Origin: Cupriavidus sp. WGlv3
GTDB lineage: Bacteria; Pseudomonadota; Gammaproteobacteria; Burkholderiales; Burkholderiaceae
Direction: 5' to 3'
DNA length: 64,000 bases
NCBI RefSeq assembly: GCF_023952475.1
Contig: NZ_JALHRX010000001.1
Coordinates: 558,001 to 622,000 of the forward strand
The notes under the pieces are model-generated. The model worked only from the letters and a program-made list of their open reading frames with translations. It was not told the DNA's origin and did not search any database. How positions within the stretch are numbered: position 1 is the stretch's first letter; each line of letters begins with the position of its first letter. Position numbers and translations under genes: made by a program. Positions 10,358 to 18,191 of this stretch are shown here, piece after piece.

Positions 10358-11668
10358 TCAGCGGGCGGCAGCCGCCTCGCGACGCGCGCGCCGCCCACCC
10401 ACCGCATACCACACCGCCGCCAGCACCTGCAGCACCACCAGCCCGGCCCATGCCGCCAGGTGCGCCGCCTTCGGGTAATGGCCGCCGCTGGCCGGCCACA
10501 GGTCGAGTACGAAGCCGACGCCCACCTGGCAGGCAAAGGTCGACAGGAACACGGTCAGCGTCAGCGCCGTGGTGGCGCGGCCGATCAGTGCGTCGGGAAA
10601 GCTGCGCGCAAGCACCGCATAGGTCAGGATGCCGCTCGAGCCGAACACGCCATAGGCGGCCCACAGCAGCACCGCCGGCAATGGCACCTGCGCCATCAGC
10701 AGCAGCTGGATCACGATAAAGCCGGTCATGCCGGTGCCGGCAAACGCATAGAGGCTCACGCCCAGGCGCTCCAGGTGGCGCGCGGCCCAGCCCGAGCCGA
10801 CGCAGCCGGCCATCATGGCAAAGCCGATCACCGACACCAGCCGCGCGCTGGTGCCCGCGCCGTAGCCGGACACATCGCGCAGGAAGGCGCCCACCCACAG
10901 CGTCTGCACCGCCAGGAATACGCCCTGGTTGAGCAGCGTCAGCGGCACCACGCGCCAGAAGCGCTCGCTGCCCAGGATCTGGCGCGTGCCGCGCAGCTGC
11001 TCGCGCAGGCTTTCCTTGCCGACGCGGGGCTTGTCGGGCGCGCTGAACCACAGCAGCGCCGCCATCGCCAGCGACACGCCGGCCAGGCCGATGCTGACGG
11101 TGCGCCAGTCGGTCAGCGACAGCAGCCACGACAGGGGCGTGCCGACCAGCACCGCGCCCAGACCGCCGATCGCCATCACCACGCCGTTGAGCAAGGGCAT
11201 GCGCGACAGCGGGAACCACATCGACAGCGCCTGGATGGCGGCGCCCAGGCACACCGACACGCCCACGCCGATCAGCAGCCGGCCGGCGGCCAGCCCGGCC
11301 ATGCCCGGCGCGAGCGCGAACACCAGCGAGCCGGCCACCGCCACCAGCAGCATCGCCGCCTCGGTGCGGCGCGGGCCGTAGCGGTCCAGCAGGATGCCCG
11401 CCGGCAGCTGGGCGCAGGCAAAGCCAAGGAAATAGAAGCTGGTAAGCAGGCCGAGGTCGCCGGCATTGAGGCCAAGCTCGCGCGTCAAGTGCGGCGCGAA
11501 GCCCAGGTTGACGCCGCGGAACACATAGGACACCAGGAAGCCCAGCGAAAACACCGCGAGCACGCGCCAGCGCGCGCTGGCGGCCGCACCGGCGGCCGGT
11601 TGCGGGTGCGAGGGCTGCGAGGGTACGGAAGACAAGTTTGAAGTCGAAGTCGTCATGATGGCATGCAT
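10358..11668 (-). CDS. Major facilitator superfamily transporter
   Basis: A 12-helix MFS permease of about 436 residues. The cytoplasmic loop 2-3 signature GILLDRYGPRRTE is present, and charged loops and hydrophobic stretches alternate as expected. The substrate cannot be read from sequence. Start choice is uncertain: ATG 11668 has a GGGGAAG upstream, while ATG 11656 or 11680 are alternatives. It is convergent with the TPM operon and divergent from a LysR-type regulator (11738), which may control it. Confidence 0.88.
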   Translation of the reverse strand: MHAIMTTSTSNLSSVPSQPSHPQPAAGAAASARWRVLAVFSLGFLVSYVFRGVNLGFAPHLTRELGLNAGDLGLLTSFYFLGFACAQLPAGILLDRYGPRRTEAAMLLVAVAGSLVFALAPGMAGLAAGRLLIGVGVSVCLGAAIQALSMWFPLSRMPLLNGVVMAIGGLGAVLVGTPLSWLLSLTDWRTVSIGLAGVSLAMAALLWFSAPDKPRVGKESLREQLRGTRQILGSERFWRVVPLTLLNQGVFLAVQTLWVGAFLRDVSGYGAGTSARLVSVIGFAMMAGCVGSGWAARHLERLGVSLYAFAGTGMTGFIVIQLLLMAQVPLPAVLLWAAYGVFGSSGILTYAVLARSFPDALIGRATTALTLTVFLSTFACQVGVGFVLDLWPASGGHYPKAAHLAAWAGLVVLQVLAAVWYAVGGRRARREAAAAR

Positions 11669-11737
11669 TGTCTTCCCCATCCCGGTGCAAAGCCAACGAA
11701 AGATACCTGCGGCAATTGTGAGTAGAATTTGACGGCC

Positions 11738-12706
11738 ATGGCAAAAACCCCCGCCAGACCCGCCCAACGCCCCGCCCATCTGCCGCCGCTGCAAGCGCTG
11801 CGTGCACTGGAGGCTGCCGCGCGCCACCGCAGTTTCTCCCGCGCGGCCGAGGAGCTGGCCCTGACCCACAGCGCGATTAGCCACCATGTCCGCGCGCTGG
11901 AAACCAGCCTCGGCACCAAGCTGTTCCAGCGCAGCGGCAGCCAGATGGCGCCTACCAGCGTCGGCGCGCGTCTGGCCGAACAGGTGCGCGGCGCGCTCGA
12001 CGACATCGAAAGCGCGCTGCGCGAGGCCGGCAACAGCGCCGCACCGCCGGTGATCCGGCTGCAGGTGAGCGTGATGGCCGACCTCGCCAATGCCTGGCTG
12101 ATCCGCCGCCTGCCCAGCCTGCACGCCCAGGTGCCGTCGCTGGACCTGCACCTGCGGCTGCATGCGGAGATCACGCCGCCGGACCCGTACAGCGTCGATG
12201 TGGGGATCTGGCACCAGCGCATCGACCTGCCCGGCTTCGAGTGCCACAACCTGATCGAAGACCACGTGATCGCGGTGGCCAGCCCGGCGCTGCTGGCGCG
12301 CTACCCGGGCTTTACGCTGGCCGACGTGCCGCGCCTGCCGATGCTGCGCTTTGCCCTGCGCCCCTGGCGCGACTGGCTCGAGGCCGCCGGCCTGCCCGGC
12401 GACGAACCGGAGCGCGGCCCGATCTTCCAGGACGCCGGCCTGATGCTGCAGTCCGCCGTGGCCGGCCTGGGCGTGGCGACCGCGCGCGCACAGCTGGCGC
12501 ACGACTACCTGGCCAGCGGCGAACTGGTGCAGATCGGCCCCACCCGGATCCCGTCGAGCCTGCATTACTGGGTGACCTGGCGCGAAGGCAACCCACGCGA
12601 AAAGGCCATCCAGCAGTTCCATGCCTGGCTGCAGGAACAAGTGCGGCTGGAAGACGCGCCAACGCCCCCGGCCGCCGCCGGCCATGCCGGACAGTTTCAT
12701 CCGTGA
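11738..12706 (+). CDS. LysR-family transcriptional regulator, GcvA-like
   Basis: A 322-residue LTTR. The N-terminal winged helix-turn-helix is clear (LQALRALEAAARHRSFSRAA through HSAISHHVRALE, about residues 15-70). The effector-binding domain follows, with GcvA-type features such as the DVGIW and SAVAGLGVA motifs. It is divergent from the MFS transporter with a 70 bp shared regulatory gap, so it probably controls that gene and itself. The ligand is unknown. Confidence 0.9.
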   Translation: MAKTPARPAQRPAHLPPLQALRALEAAARHRSFSRAAEELALTHSAISHHVRALETSLGTKLFQRSGSQMAPTSVGARLAEQVRGALDDIESALREAGNSAAPPVIRLQVSVMADLANAWLIRRLPSLHAQVPSLDLHLRLHAEITPPDPYSVDVGIWHQRIDLPGFECHNLIEDHVIAVASPALLARYPGFTLADVPRLPMLRFALRPWRDWLEAAGLPGDEPERGPIFQDAGLMLQSAVAGLGVATARAQLAHDYLASGELVQIGPTRIPSSLHYWVTWREGNPREKAIQQFHAWLQEQVRLEDAPTPPAAAGHAGQFHP

Positions 12707-12709
12707 AAT
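12694..12709 (+). promoter_or_regulatory. Dyad GTTTC-N6-GAAAT (site E)
   Basis: GTTTC, six bases, then GAAAT, overlapping the stop codon of the LysR gene. It matches the dyad found upstream of 18192 and of the Flp pilin gene, but it is far from the sigma-54 activator gene it might serve. Confidence 0.3.
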
Positions 12710-12841
12710 TGTTTGGCGCGGCCAAGTTGGCAATACGAATCATTTTCGTCTAGGCCCGCGAAATCAAAGGCTTGGCGCCTGCCGGTACCCTCTCCGTCGC
12801 TTCCATTCCATGGCGCGCTACCTGGTCGCCGCGGTGTCCGA

Positions 12842-12857
12842 GTTTCACGGATGCAAC
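12842..12857 (+). promoter_or_regulatory. Dyad GTTTC-N6-GCAAC (site F)
   Basis: GTTTC, six bases, GCAAC: one mismatch from the perfect dyad. On the opposite strand its spacer is ATCCGT, the same spacer as in site E, which suggests the two copies are related. Confidence 0.3.
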
Positions 12858-13376
12858 CATTCGGCTCCGTGTGCCAGCGGCGCTGAAAAAACTGCACGCC
12901 CCATCCAAACAGATGAGAAGCGGCTGAGGCGCCCGGCCGCGATTCATGCAAAGGCTTGTCAACGTGCCCCTTGTCTCCATCGCGCCGCCGCGGCCGGCAG
13001 CGGCGCGGCACTAAAAGGCTGAGGCCGCAGGTGTCGCGAAAAGTCAGCGGAAGATGTATGCACTTCAAATCCTTGTAACGGATATGAAACTGTTTCGACG
13101 GGCAACGACGTGCAGTATCGGAGCCCTCCGTGGCTACCGTTTCCAATTTTTGCTTCCCTCCTTTGGGCGGGCGTTGCGCCTTAAAAATGCCTAGTCATGC
13201 ACCGCGCTCTCCGGTTCGGTGGCCGATGCATCCCATTCCGGGCGAAAGTTTTTTCGCAGCGCAGCATAAATTGACCGGACGACGTAACAAGAGCGGAACG
13301 TTTTGAATCCGGCATGACCGGCAAGGCATCCCTCCAAATATCGCTTTATCTTTCTTTTCAATGACTTAGCCCGCTC

Positions 13377-13392
13377 TGGCACATTCGTCGCA
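13377..13392 (+). promoter_or_regulatory. Possible sigma-54 promoter upstream of the VpsR-like regulator
   Basis: TGGCAC, five bases, TCGCA, giving the strict GG-N10-GC spacing of sigma-54 promoters; the -24 element is perfect and the -12 element has one mismatch. It would imply a leader of about 440 bases before ATG 13843, so it may be a chance match. Confidence 0.3.
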
Positions 13393-13842
13393 GATATGTC
13401 GGCGCGAACAGAAGCCCGGAACAAAGGGGAAGTCTGAAACGAAAGCGGCAAACACACTGGCACGCGTTCGCCGAGGAGGATCAGTTTCAGGACAACCCCC
13501 GCAACCCAGGGCGGGAATTGGACTGGCGCTGTAAGCGGGGGCCACGCGGCAGGAACTGGCCCGCCTCGGCACCCGCCATGACATGGGTGTCGACAAGATA
13601 AAGCGGAGGTCATTCGGGCGCACGGGCCGCAAGCGCAAGCAAGCGGTCCGTGCCACCTGAATCCCGCGGCATGCCGGCATGCCGGTGCGCCCGGACAAGA
13701 ACGGGGTGGAACAACAGAAATTGGGGAGCGCGCCGCGCCGCATCGCCACGATGCGCCGGCGCAAGCCTTAGAGCCAACGGAACGAGCGGCCGGCCCTGCC
13801 GGCCGCCAGTTCCGCAAAAAACAAGAATCCGGGGAAAATCTC

Positions 13843-15219
13843 ATGAGCGCGTACGCCAACCGCCCGCTGCTGTACCTGTCGCAGCACCATGACGCCACGC
13901 TGTGCCGGCTGTTTGCCCAGCGCGGCTGGAAAATCAGCTTCGCGTCGAACCTGCAGGACCTGCAGGCCCTGCCTGCCGGCAACCAGCCGCTGGCCGCGCT
14001 GCTGGACCTGCAAGGCGGTTTCGGCGATGCCGAACTGGAAGCCTTCGAGCCCTGGCTGGCGCAGCGGCATGTCGGCTGGATCGGCATCGTCGCTGGCCAG
14101 CACGCACTGAGCGAGACCGCGCGCCGGCTGCTCGGCCTGTATTTCGTCGACTACCACACCGCCCCGCTCGAGCATCCGCGCCTGGCGGAAGCCCTGGGCC
14201 ACGCACTCGGCATGGCCCGGCTGCGGCCCGGCGCGCAGCACGAGACCCCGCGTACGGCCCGCCCCGATGGCATGATCGGCAGCTGCCCGGCGATGCAGTC
14301 GCTGTTCCGCGGCATCGAAAAGGTGTCGCGCTGGGATACGCCGGTGCTGATCTCCGGCGAGTCCGGCACCGGCAAGGAACTCGCCGCGCAGGCCATCCAC
14401 CGCGCCTCGGCGCGGGCCTCGCGCCCGTTCATCGCGGTCAACTGCGCGGCGATCCCGCCCACGCTGCTGATGTCGGAGCTGTTCGGCTACGAGCGCGGCG
14501 CCTTCACCGGCGCCACCAAGCGCAAGCCCGGCCGCATCGAGATGGCGCAGGGCGGCACGCTGTTCCTCGATGAAATCGGCGACATGCCGATCGAAAGCCA
14601 GACCAGCCTGCTGCGCTTCCTCGAGACCGGACGCATCGAGCGCCTTGGCGGCACCGAATCGATCGAAGTCGATGTGCGCATCATCTCCGCCACCCACGTC
14701 GACCTGGAAGCCGCGATCGCCGCCGAGCGCTTCCGCGGCGACCTGTACCACCGGCTGTGCGTGCTGCGCGTGCGCCAGCCCCCGCTGCGCGAGCGCGGCA
14801 GCGACATCCTGCTGATCGCCGAACACGTGCTGGACACCGTGCGCAAGCAGTCGCCGGCGCGCATCCGCGGCTTCTCGCCGCTGGCGCTGCGCGCGATCCA
14901 GCTGCACACCTGGCCCGGCAATGTGCGCGAGCTGATCAACCGCATCCGCCACGCCGCCGCCATGTGCGAAGACGGCGTGATCCAGCCCGAAGACCTGGAA
15001 CTGGCCGCGCCCGCCGACGATCGCCCGCTCACGCTGGCCGCGATCCGCGAGGCCGCCGAGCAGAACGCCATCGTCGAAGCGCTGCAGCGGCACCATGAAC
15101 GGCTGATCGACGTGGCCGCCGAGCTCGGGATCTCGCGGGTGACGCTGTTCCGGCTGATGCGCGACTACAAGCTGCAGGTGAAGAAGGGAGACCTGGGATT
15201 GATCTGCGTGCAGGGCTAG
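13843..15219 (+). CDS. VpsR-like sigma-54-dependent transcriptional activator
   Basis: A 458-residue enhancer-binding protein. It has an N-terminal VpsR-like receiver-type domain (1-125), a AAA+ sigma-54 interaction domain with Walker A GESGTGK (172-178), GAFTGA loop (219-224) and Walker B LFLDEIGD (about 240-247), and a C-terminal Fis-type helix-turn-helix (about 415-450). The N-domain has an Asp (D55) near the phospho-acceptor position but lacks the acidic pair of true receivers, so control by phosphorylation is doubtful. VpsR relatives activate exopolysaccharide and surface genes. The intact GAFTGA means it should work with RpoN. It sits directly upstream of glycan-type genes. Confidence 0.92.
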   Translation: MSAYANRPLLYLSQHHDATLCRLFAQRGWKISFASNLQDLQALPAGNQPLAALLDLQGGFGDAELEAFEPWLAQRHVGWIGIVAGQHALSETARRLLGLYFVDYHTAPLEHPRLAEALGHALGMARLRPGAQHETPRTARPDGMIGSCPAMQSLFRGIEKVSRWDTPVLISGESGTGKELAAQAIHRASARASRPFIAVNCAAIPPTLLMSELFGYERGAFTGATKRKPGRIEMAQGGTLFLDEIGDMPIESQTSLLRFLETGRIERLGGTESIEVDVRIISATHVDLEAAIAAERFRGDLYHRLCVLRVRQPPLRERGSDILLIAEHVLDTVRKQSPARIRGFSPLALRAIQLHTWPGNVRELINRIRHAAAMCEDGVIQPEDLELAAPADDRPLTLAAIREAAEQNAIVEALQRHHERLIDVAAELGISRVTLFRLMRDYKLQVKKGDLGLICVQG

Positions 15220-15250
15220 CACCACGACGCTTCCACTGAAGGATCGCCAC

Positions 15251-15985
15251 ATGTCCCCTGACGCCTACCTCGAAATGGCCGACACCGAGGCCAGCCACTG
15301 GTGGTTCCGTGGCCGGCGCGAGATCGTCGCCACCATCCTCTCCGGCCTGGCCTTGCCGCGCCACGCGGCTATCCTCGAGATCGGCGCGGGCACCGGCGGC
15401 AACCTGGCGATGCTGTCGCAGTTCGGCAGGCTCAGCGCGGTGGAAATGGACGACACCGCGCTGCGCCTGGCACGAGAGAAGACCGGCGACGCCTACGACC
15501 TGCGCCACGGCAAGTGCCCCGACCAGATGCCGTTCGCCGAGCGCAGCTTCGACCTGGTCTGCCTGCTCGACTGCCTCGAACACATCGCCGACGATGCCGG
15601 CTCGCTCGACTGCGCGGCCAGGCTGCTGAAGGCGGGCGGCGCGGTCTTCATTACTGTGCCCGCCTACCAGTGGCTATGGAGCGCGCACGACGTCTTCCTG
15701 CATCACCAGCGCCGCTACAGCAAGCGCTCGCTACACGCGCTGGCCAGCCGCTGCGGCCTGCACGTGGAGCGAATGTCTTATTTCAACACGATGCTGTTCC
15801 CGCTGGCCGTCGCCGCGCGCATGGGCGACCGGCTGCGCGGCAGCCGCCGCGCGACCGGCGCCGGCCTGCCGGCCGCGCCGGTCAACCACGTGCTGCACCG
15901 CGTGTTCCGCGCGGAGCGCCACTGGCTCGCGCGCGGCTCGCTGCCGTTCGGCATTTCGCTGATGGCCGTGCTGCGCGCATCGTGA
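15251..15985 (+). CDS. Class I SAM-dependent methyltransferase
   Basis: A 244-residue methyltransferase of the Methyltransf_11/23 type. The SAM-binding motif I is ILEIGAGTGG at residues 41-50, with an acidic motif II (VEMDD) and the DLVCLLDCLEH motif after it. An AAGGA sequence precedes ATG 15251. It overlaps the GtrA gene by 4 bp, so the two are co-translated. The substrate is unknown; with a flippase and glycosyltransferase next door, a lipid-linked sugar or glycan is a reasonable guess. Confidence 0.85.
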   Translation: MSPDAYLEMADTEASHWWFRGRREIVATILSGLALPRHAAILEIGAGTGGNLAMLSQFGRLSAVEMDDTALRLAREKTGDAYDLRHGKCPDQMPFAERSFDLVCLLDCLEHIADDAGSLDCAARLLKAGGAVFITVPAYQWLWSAHDVFLHHQRRYSKRSLHALASRCGLHVERMSYFNTMLFPLAVAARMGDRLRGSRRATGAGLPAAPVNHVLHRVFRAERHWLARGSLPFGISLMAVLRAS

Positions 15986-16371
15986 ACGCCAGCGGCACCG
16001 CGCCGGGACTGCGCCAGTTCACGCGCTTTCTGTTTTCCGGCGCCACCTCGACCGGCGTGCATGTCGCCATCACGGCCACGCTGATCAACGCGCTCGGCGC
16101 CTCGCCCGTGGCGGCCAACTGCGTCGCCTTCGTCTGCGCGACGGCGTGCTCGTACCTGCTCAATACCCTGTGGAGTTTTTCTTCGCGCTTGCGCAACCGC
16201 ACCCTGCGACGCTTTGCCGGCGTCTCGCTGCTGGGCCTGGCATTGACCGTGGGTATCTCGTGGACCGCGCAACGGCTCGGCGCCAGCTATTGGGCCGGGC
16301 TGGCGGGTGTGGTGCTGACCGTTCCGGTGTTCACCTACCTGCTGCACCGGGCCTGGACCTACCGCGATTGA
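15982..16371 (+). CDS. GtrA family membrane protein (putative polyprenyl-phosphate-sugar flippase)
   Basis: A 129-residue protein with four predicted transmembrane helices and the GtrA-family N-terminus (LRQFTRFLFSGATSTGVH) and C-terminus (FLLHR-type end, TYLLHRAWTYRD). It starts at GTG 15982, overlapping the methyltransferase stop. GtrA proteins are thought to flip undecaprenyl-phosphate-linked monosaccharides across the inner membrane. The GtrB-like partner is encoded convergently just downstream (16401-17423). Confidence 0.88.
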   Translation: MNASGTAPGLRQFTRFLFSGATSTGVHVAITATLINALGASPVAANCVAFVCATACSYLLNTLWSFSSRLRNRTLRRFAGVSLLGLALTVGISWTAQRLGASYWAGLAGVVLTVPVFTYLLHRAWTYRD

Positions 16372-16378
16372 TTCGCGG
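16362..16378 (+). terminator. Short GC-rich inverted repeat at the gtrA / glycosyltransferase junction
   Basis: CCGCGA, five-base loop, TCGCGG, overlapping the stop codon of the GtrA gene in the 29 bp gap between two convergent genes. There is no T-tract, so it is at best a weak terminator. Confidence 0.3.
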
Positions 16379-16400
16379 CAGATCCCGCTGGCATTGAGCT

Positions 16401-17423
16401 TCAGCGGCCGTTGCTGACCTGGCCGCGATCGATCCGGATCACCCGCCGGCCCGACGCCACGCCCCTACCTTGCCCGGTCTCCTGGTAGCGCCGCCGCACC
16501 AGGTAGATCGGCCGGCCCTTGGCCTCGTCGTAGATGCGGCCGACATATTCGCCGACCACGCCCAGGCCGATCAGCTGGATGCCACCGAGAAACAGCAGCG
16601 CCGACAGCAGCGACGCATAGCCCGGCACATCGATGCCCAGCACCAGCGTGCGCGCGACGATAAAGGCGCCATAGCCGAACGCCCCCAGCGCGATCGCCAC
16701 GCCGATATAGGTCCACCCGCGCAGCGGCATGGTGCTGAAGCTGGTGATGCCCTCGAGCGCGAAGTTCCACAGGCGCCAGCCCGAGAACTTGGAATGCCCG
16801 GCGCTGCGTGGCTCGCGCTCGTACGGCACGATCACGGTGCGGTAGCCTACCCAGGCGAACAGGCCTTTCATGAAGCGCCGGCGCTCCGGCAGCTGCTTGA
16901 GGGCGTTGACCACGACCCGGTCCATCAGCCGGAAATCGCCTACATTGACCGGCAGCTTCTGGTCCGACAGCCGGTTATGGACGCGGTAGTAGGCACCTGC
17001 CGTCACGCGCTTGAGCCACGAATCGCAGGCTCGGCTGCTGCGCTGCGCCAGCACCACCTCGGCCCCTTCGCGCCAGCGCCTGACCAGTTCGGGAATCAGT
17101 GCGGGCGGGTCCTGCAGGTCGGCGTCGATCGGGATGACCGCATCGCCCAGTGCCTCGTCCAGGCCCGCAGTCAGGGCCGCTTCCTTGCCGAAGTTGCGCG
17201 TCAGGTCCAGCACGCGCACGCGCGGGTCGCGGTGCGAATGGGCGATCAGTTGGTCCAGGGTGTCGTCGGTGCTGCCGTCGTTCACCAGCACGATCTCGAA
17301 GCGGAGGGCGTCGAGGGATTCGAGTACTGGAATGACGCTGGCGAAAAACTTGCTGATGCTTTCTGCTTCGTTGTAGCAGGGCACCACCAGAGACAGCAGC
17401 CTGCTTTCGTATGGACCCGACAT
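16401..17423 (-). CDS. GtrB/DPM1-like family 2 glycosyltransferase
   Basis: A 340-residue membrane-anchored GT2 enzyme expected to transfer a sugar from a nucleotide donor to undecaprenyl phosphate on the cytoplasmic face. GT-A signatures are SLVVPCYNEAESI (11-23), VNDGSTDDT (48-55) and DADLQDPP (100-107). Two C-terminal transmembrane helices (about 235-260 and 270-300) match GtrB/ArnC-type proteins. A GGGAG precedes ATG 17423. It is convergent with gtrA and divergent from the 18192 membrane protein, which together would make a three-component glycosylation system. Confidence 0.9.
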   Translation of the reverse strand: MSGPYESRLLSLVVPCYNEAESISKFFASVIPVLESLDALRFEIVLVNDGSTDDTLDQLIAHSHRDPRVRVLDLTRNFGKEAALTAGLDEALGDAVIPIDADLQDPPALIPELVRRWREGAEVVLAQRSSRACDSWLKRVTAGAYYRVHNRLSDQKLPVNVGDFRLMDRVVVNALKQLPERRRFMKGLFAWVGYRTVIVPYEREPRSAGHSKFSGWRLWNFALEGITSFSTMPLRGWTYIGVAIALGAFGYGAFIVARTLVLGIDVPGYASLLSALLFLGGIQLIGLGVVGEYVGRIYDEAKGRPIYLVRRRYQETGQGRGVASGRRVIRIDRGQVSNGR

Positions 17424-17685
17424 GATGCGCTCCCCGGACGGCGTGGCGCAGGTGGCCGCCGTCGTGCTCGCACGGTCCTGCGCATGGTCTTGTTATCGGC
17501 GCGGCTGGCGGATGGCATTGCGAGTCGTGCGATGCTGTCCTGCCGTGGCCTGCTGTCGGTTGCGTTGCTGCTGGAAATGCAGCGGCAACGCAGCGACGCA
17601 CTGGCTTCATTCTGGTCAGGCCACCAGCGATATACAAGCACCGCCGAGGTTCCTGGCGAAGCGCGCAAATCCGCCTCGCGCAAGC

Positions 17686-17701
17686 GTTTCCAGATTGAAT
17701 C
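17686..17701 (+). promoter_or_regulatory. Dyad GTTTC-N6-GAATC (site A)
   Basis: GTTTC, six bases, GAATC. The surrounding 18 bases are identical but for one base to site B at 20098, upstream of the Flp pilin gene. It lies about 400 bp upstream of the sigma-54 match at 18089. Confidence 0.5.
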
Positions 17702-17788
17702 ACCACCTGCTTCGGCTGCGCGCCCGCCTGGCGTTTAGCTTCGCGTGGGTCTCGAGCGAAGCCTCCCATTGCCTCGCCATTTCCCCGC

Positions 17789-17804
17789 GTTTCTCCACTG
17801 AAAC
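17789..17804 (+). promoter_or_regulatory. Perfect dyad GTTTC-N6-GAAAC (site G)
   Basis: A perfect inverted repeat, extended by C and G on either side (CGTTTC ... GAAACG). It lies 300 bp upstream of the sigma-54 match at 18089 and shares its architecture with site D upstream of the Tad operon. Confidence 0.55.
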
Positions 17805-17986
17805 GTCGTGCGCCCGCCGACCCGAGCCTGGCGAAGCCCGATGCGCATGGTGAAGCCGCATCTTTTCGTGGCCGGATCCACCAAAGGCACGGTGTACGGT
17901 GCGCTCCGGCTCATCCTTTCGGCGCAGAGCCCGCGCCACCTCACCGTCCCCGTTCACCGGCCGTCGCTCAACAGGAAATTAAGCAC

Positions 17987-18002
17987 GATTCGAAGCGGAA
18001 AC
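17987..18002 (+). promoter_or_regulatory. Dyad GATTC-N6-GAAAC (site C)
   Basis: GATTC, six bases, GAAAC. Its flank GCGGAAACGACGCCCC resembles the flank of site D. It is about 100 bp upstream of the sigma-54 match at 18089, a usual distance for an activator site. Confidence 0.5.
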
Positions 18003-18088
18003 GACGCCCCCGATCCATCGCCGTCAAGCGGGGCCAGCCCCGCATGCGAGGGCTGAAAAACCCCGTAAAACCAAGGCATCTCCGGCAA

Positions 18089-18104
18089 TGGCGCACTCCT
18101 TGCA
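18089..18104 (+). promoter_or_regulatory. Candidate sigma-54 promoter of the 18192 gene
   Basis: TGGCGC, five bases, TTGCA: strict GG-N10-GC spacing with a perfect -12 element and one mismatch in -24. It lies 88 bp upstream of ATG 18192, close to where a promoter is expected, and downstream of three dyads that could bind an enhancer-binding protein. Confidence 0.55.
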
Positions 18105-18191
18105 ACCAGGCCACGCGCCCGCGGGCCGCATTGGGGAAGTGCGCGCCGGATTGACGAGAACGGGCCATCACCAGAGCCACAGCGAGACGCC

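Larger units (their letters stand above)
12707..13842. other. 1.1 kb intergenic region upstream of the sigma-54 activator
   Basis: No convincing gene: the open frames here have atypical residue composition and no family likeness. The region contains two copies of the GTTTC-N6-GAAAC-type dyad (12694 and 12842) and one possible sigma-54 promoter (13377-13392). It is less GC-rich than the flanking genes. The rest may be a long leader or decayed sequence. Confidence 0.55.
17424..18191. other. Long divergent regulatory region between the glycosyltransferase and membrane protein genes
   Basis: 768 bases with no convincing gene. It carries three copies of a GTTTC-N6-GAAAC-type dyad (17686, 17789, 17987) and a good sigma-54 promoter match at 18089-18104. 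Open frames across it have atypical composition. Confidence 0.65.

Noticed and set aside
11669..12733. N-terminal extension of the MFS frame across the LysR gene
   Set aside because: The extension is antisense to a clear LysR regulator and has no membrane or signal features.
13086..13105. GTTTC-N5-GCAAC near 13091
   Set aside because: Spacer is five bases rather than six, so it does not fit the dyad series.
13459..13473. Second TGGCACG upstream of the sigma-54 activator
   Set aside because: No GC at the correct -12 position.
13191..14087. Minus-strand open frame of 298 codons before and into the sigma-54 activator
   Set aside because: Cys/Ser/Arg-rich with no domain and overlaps the start of a real gene.
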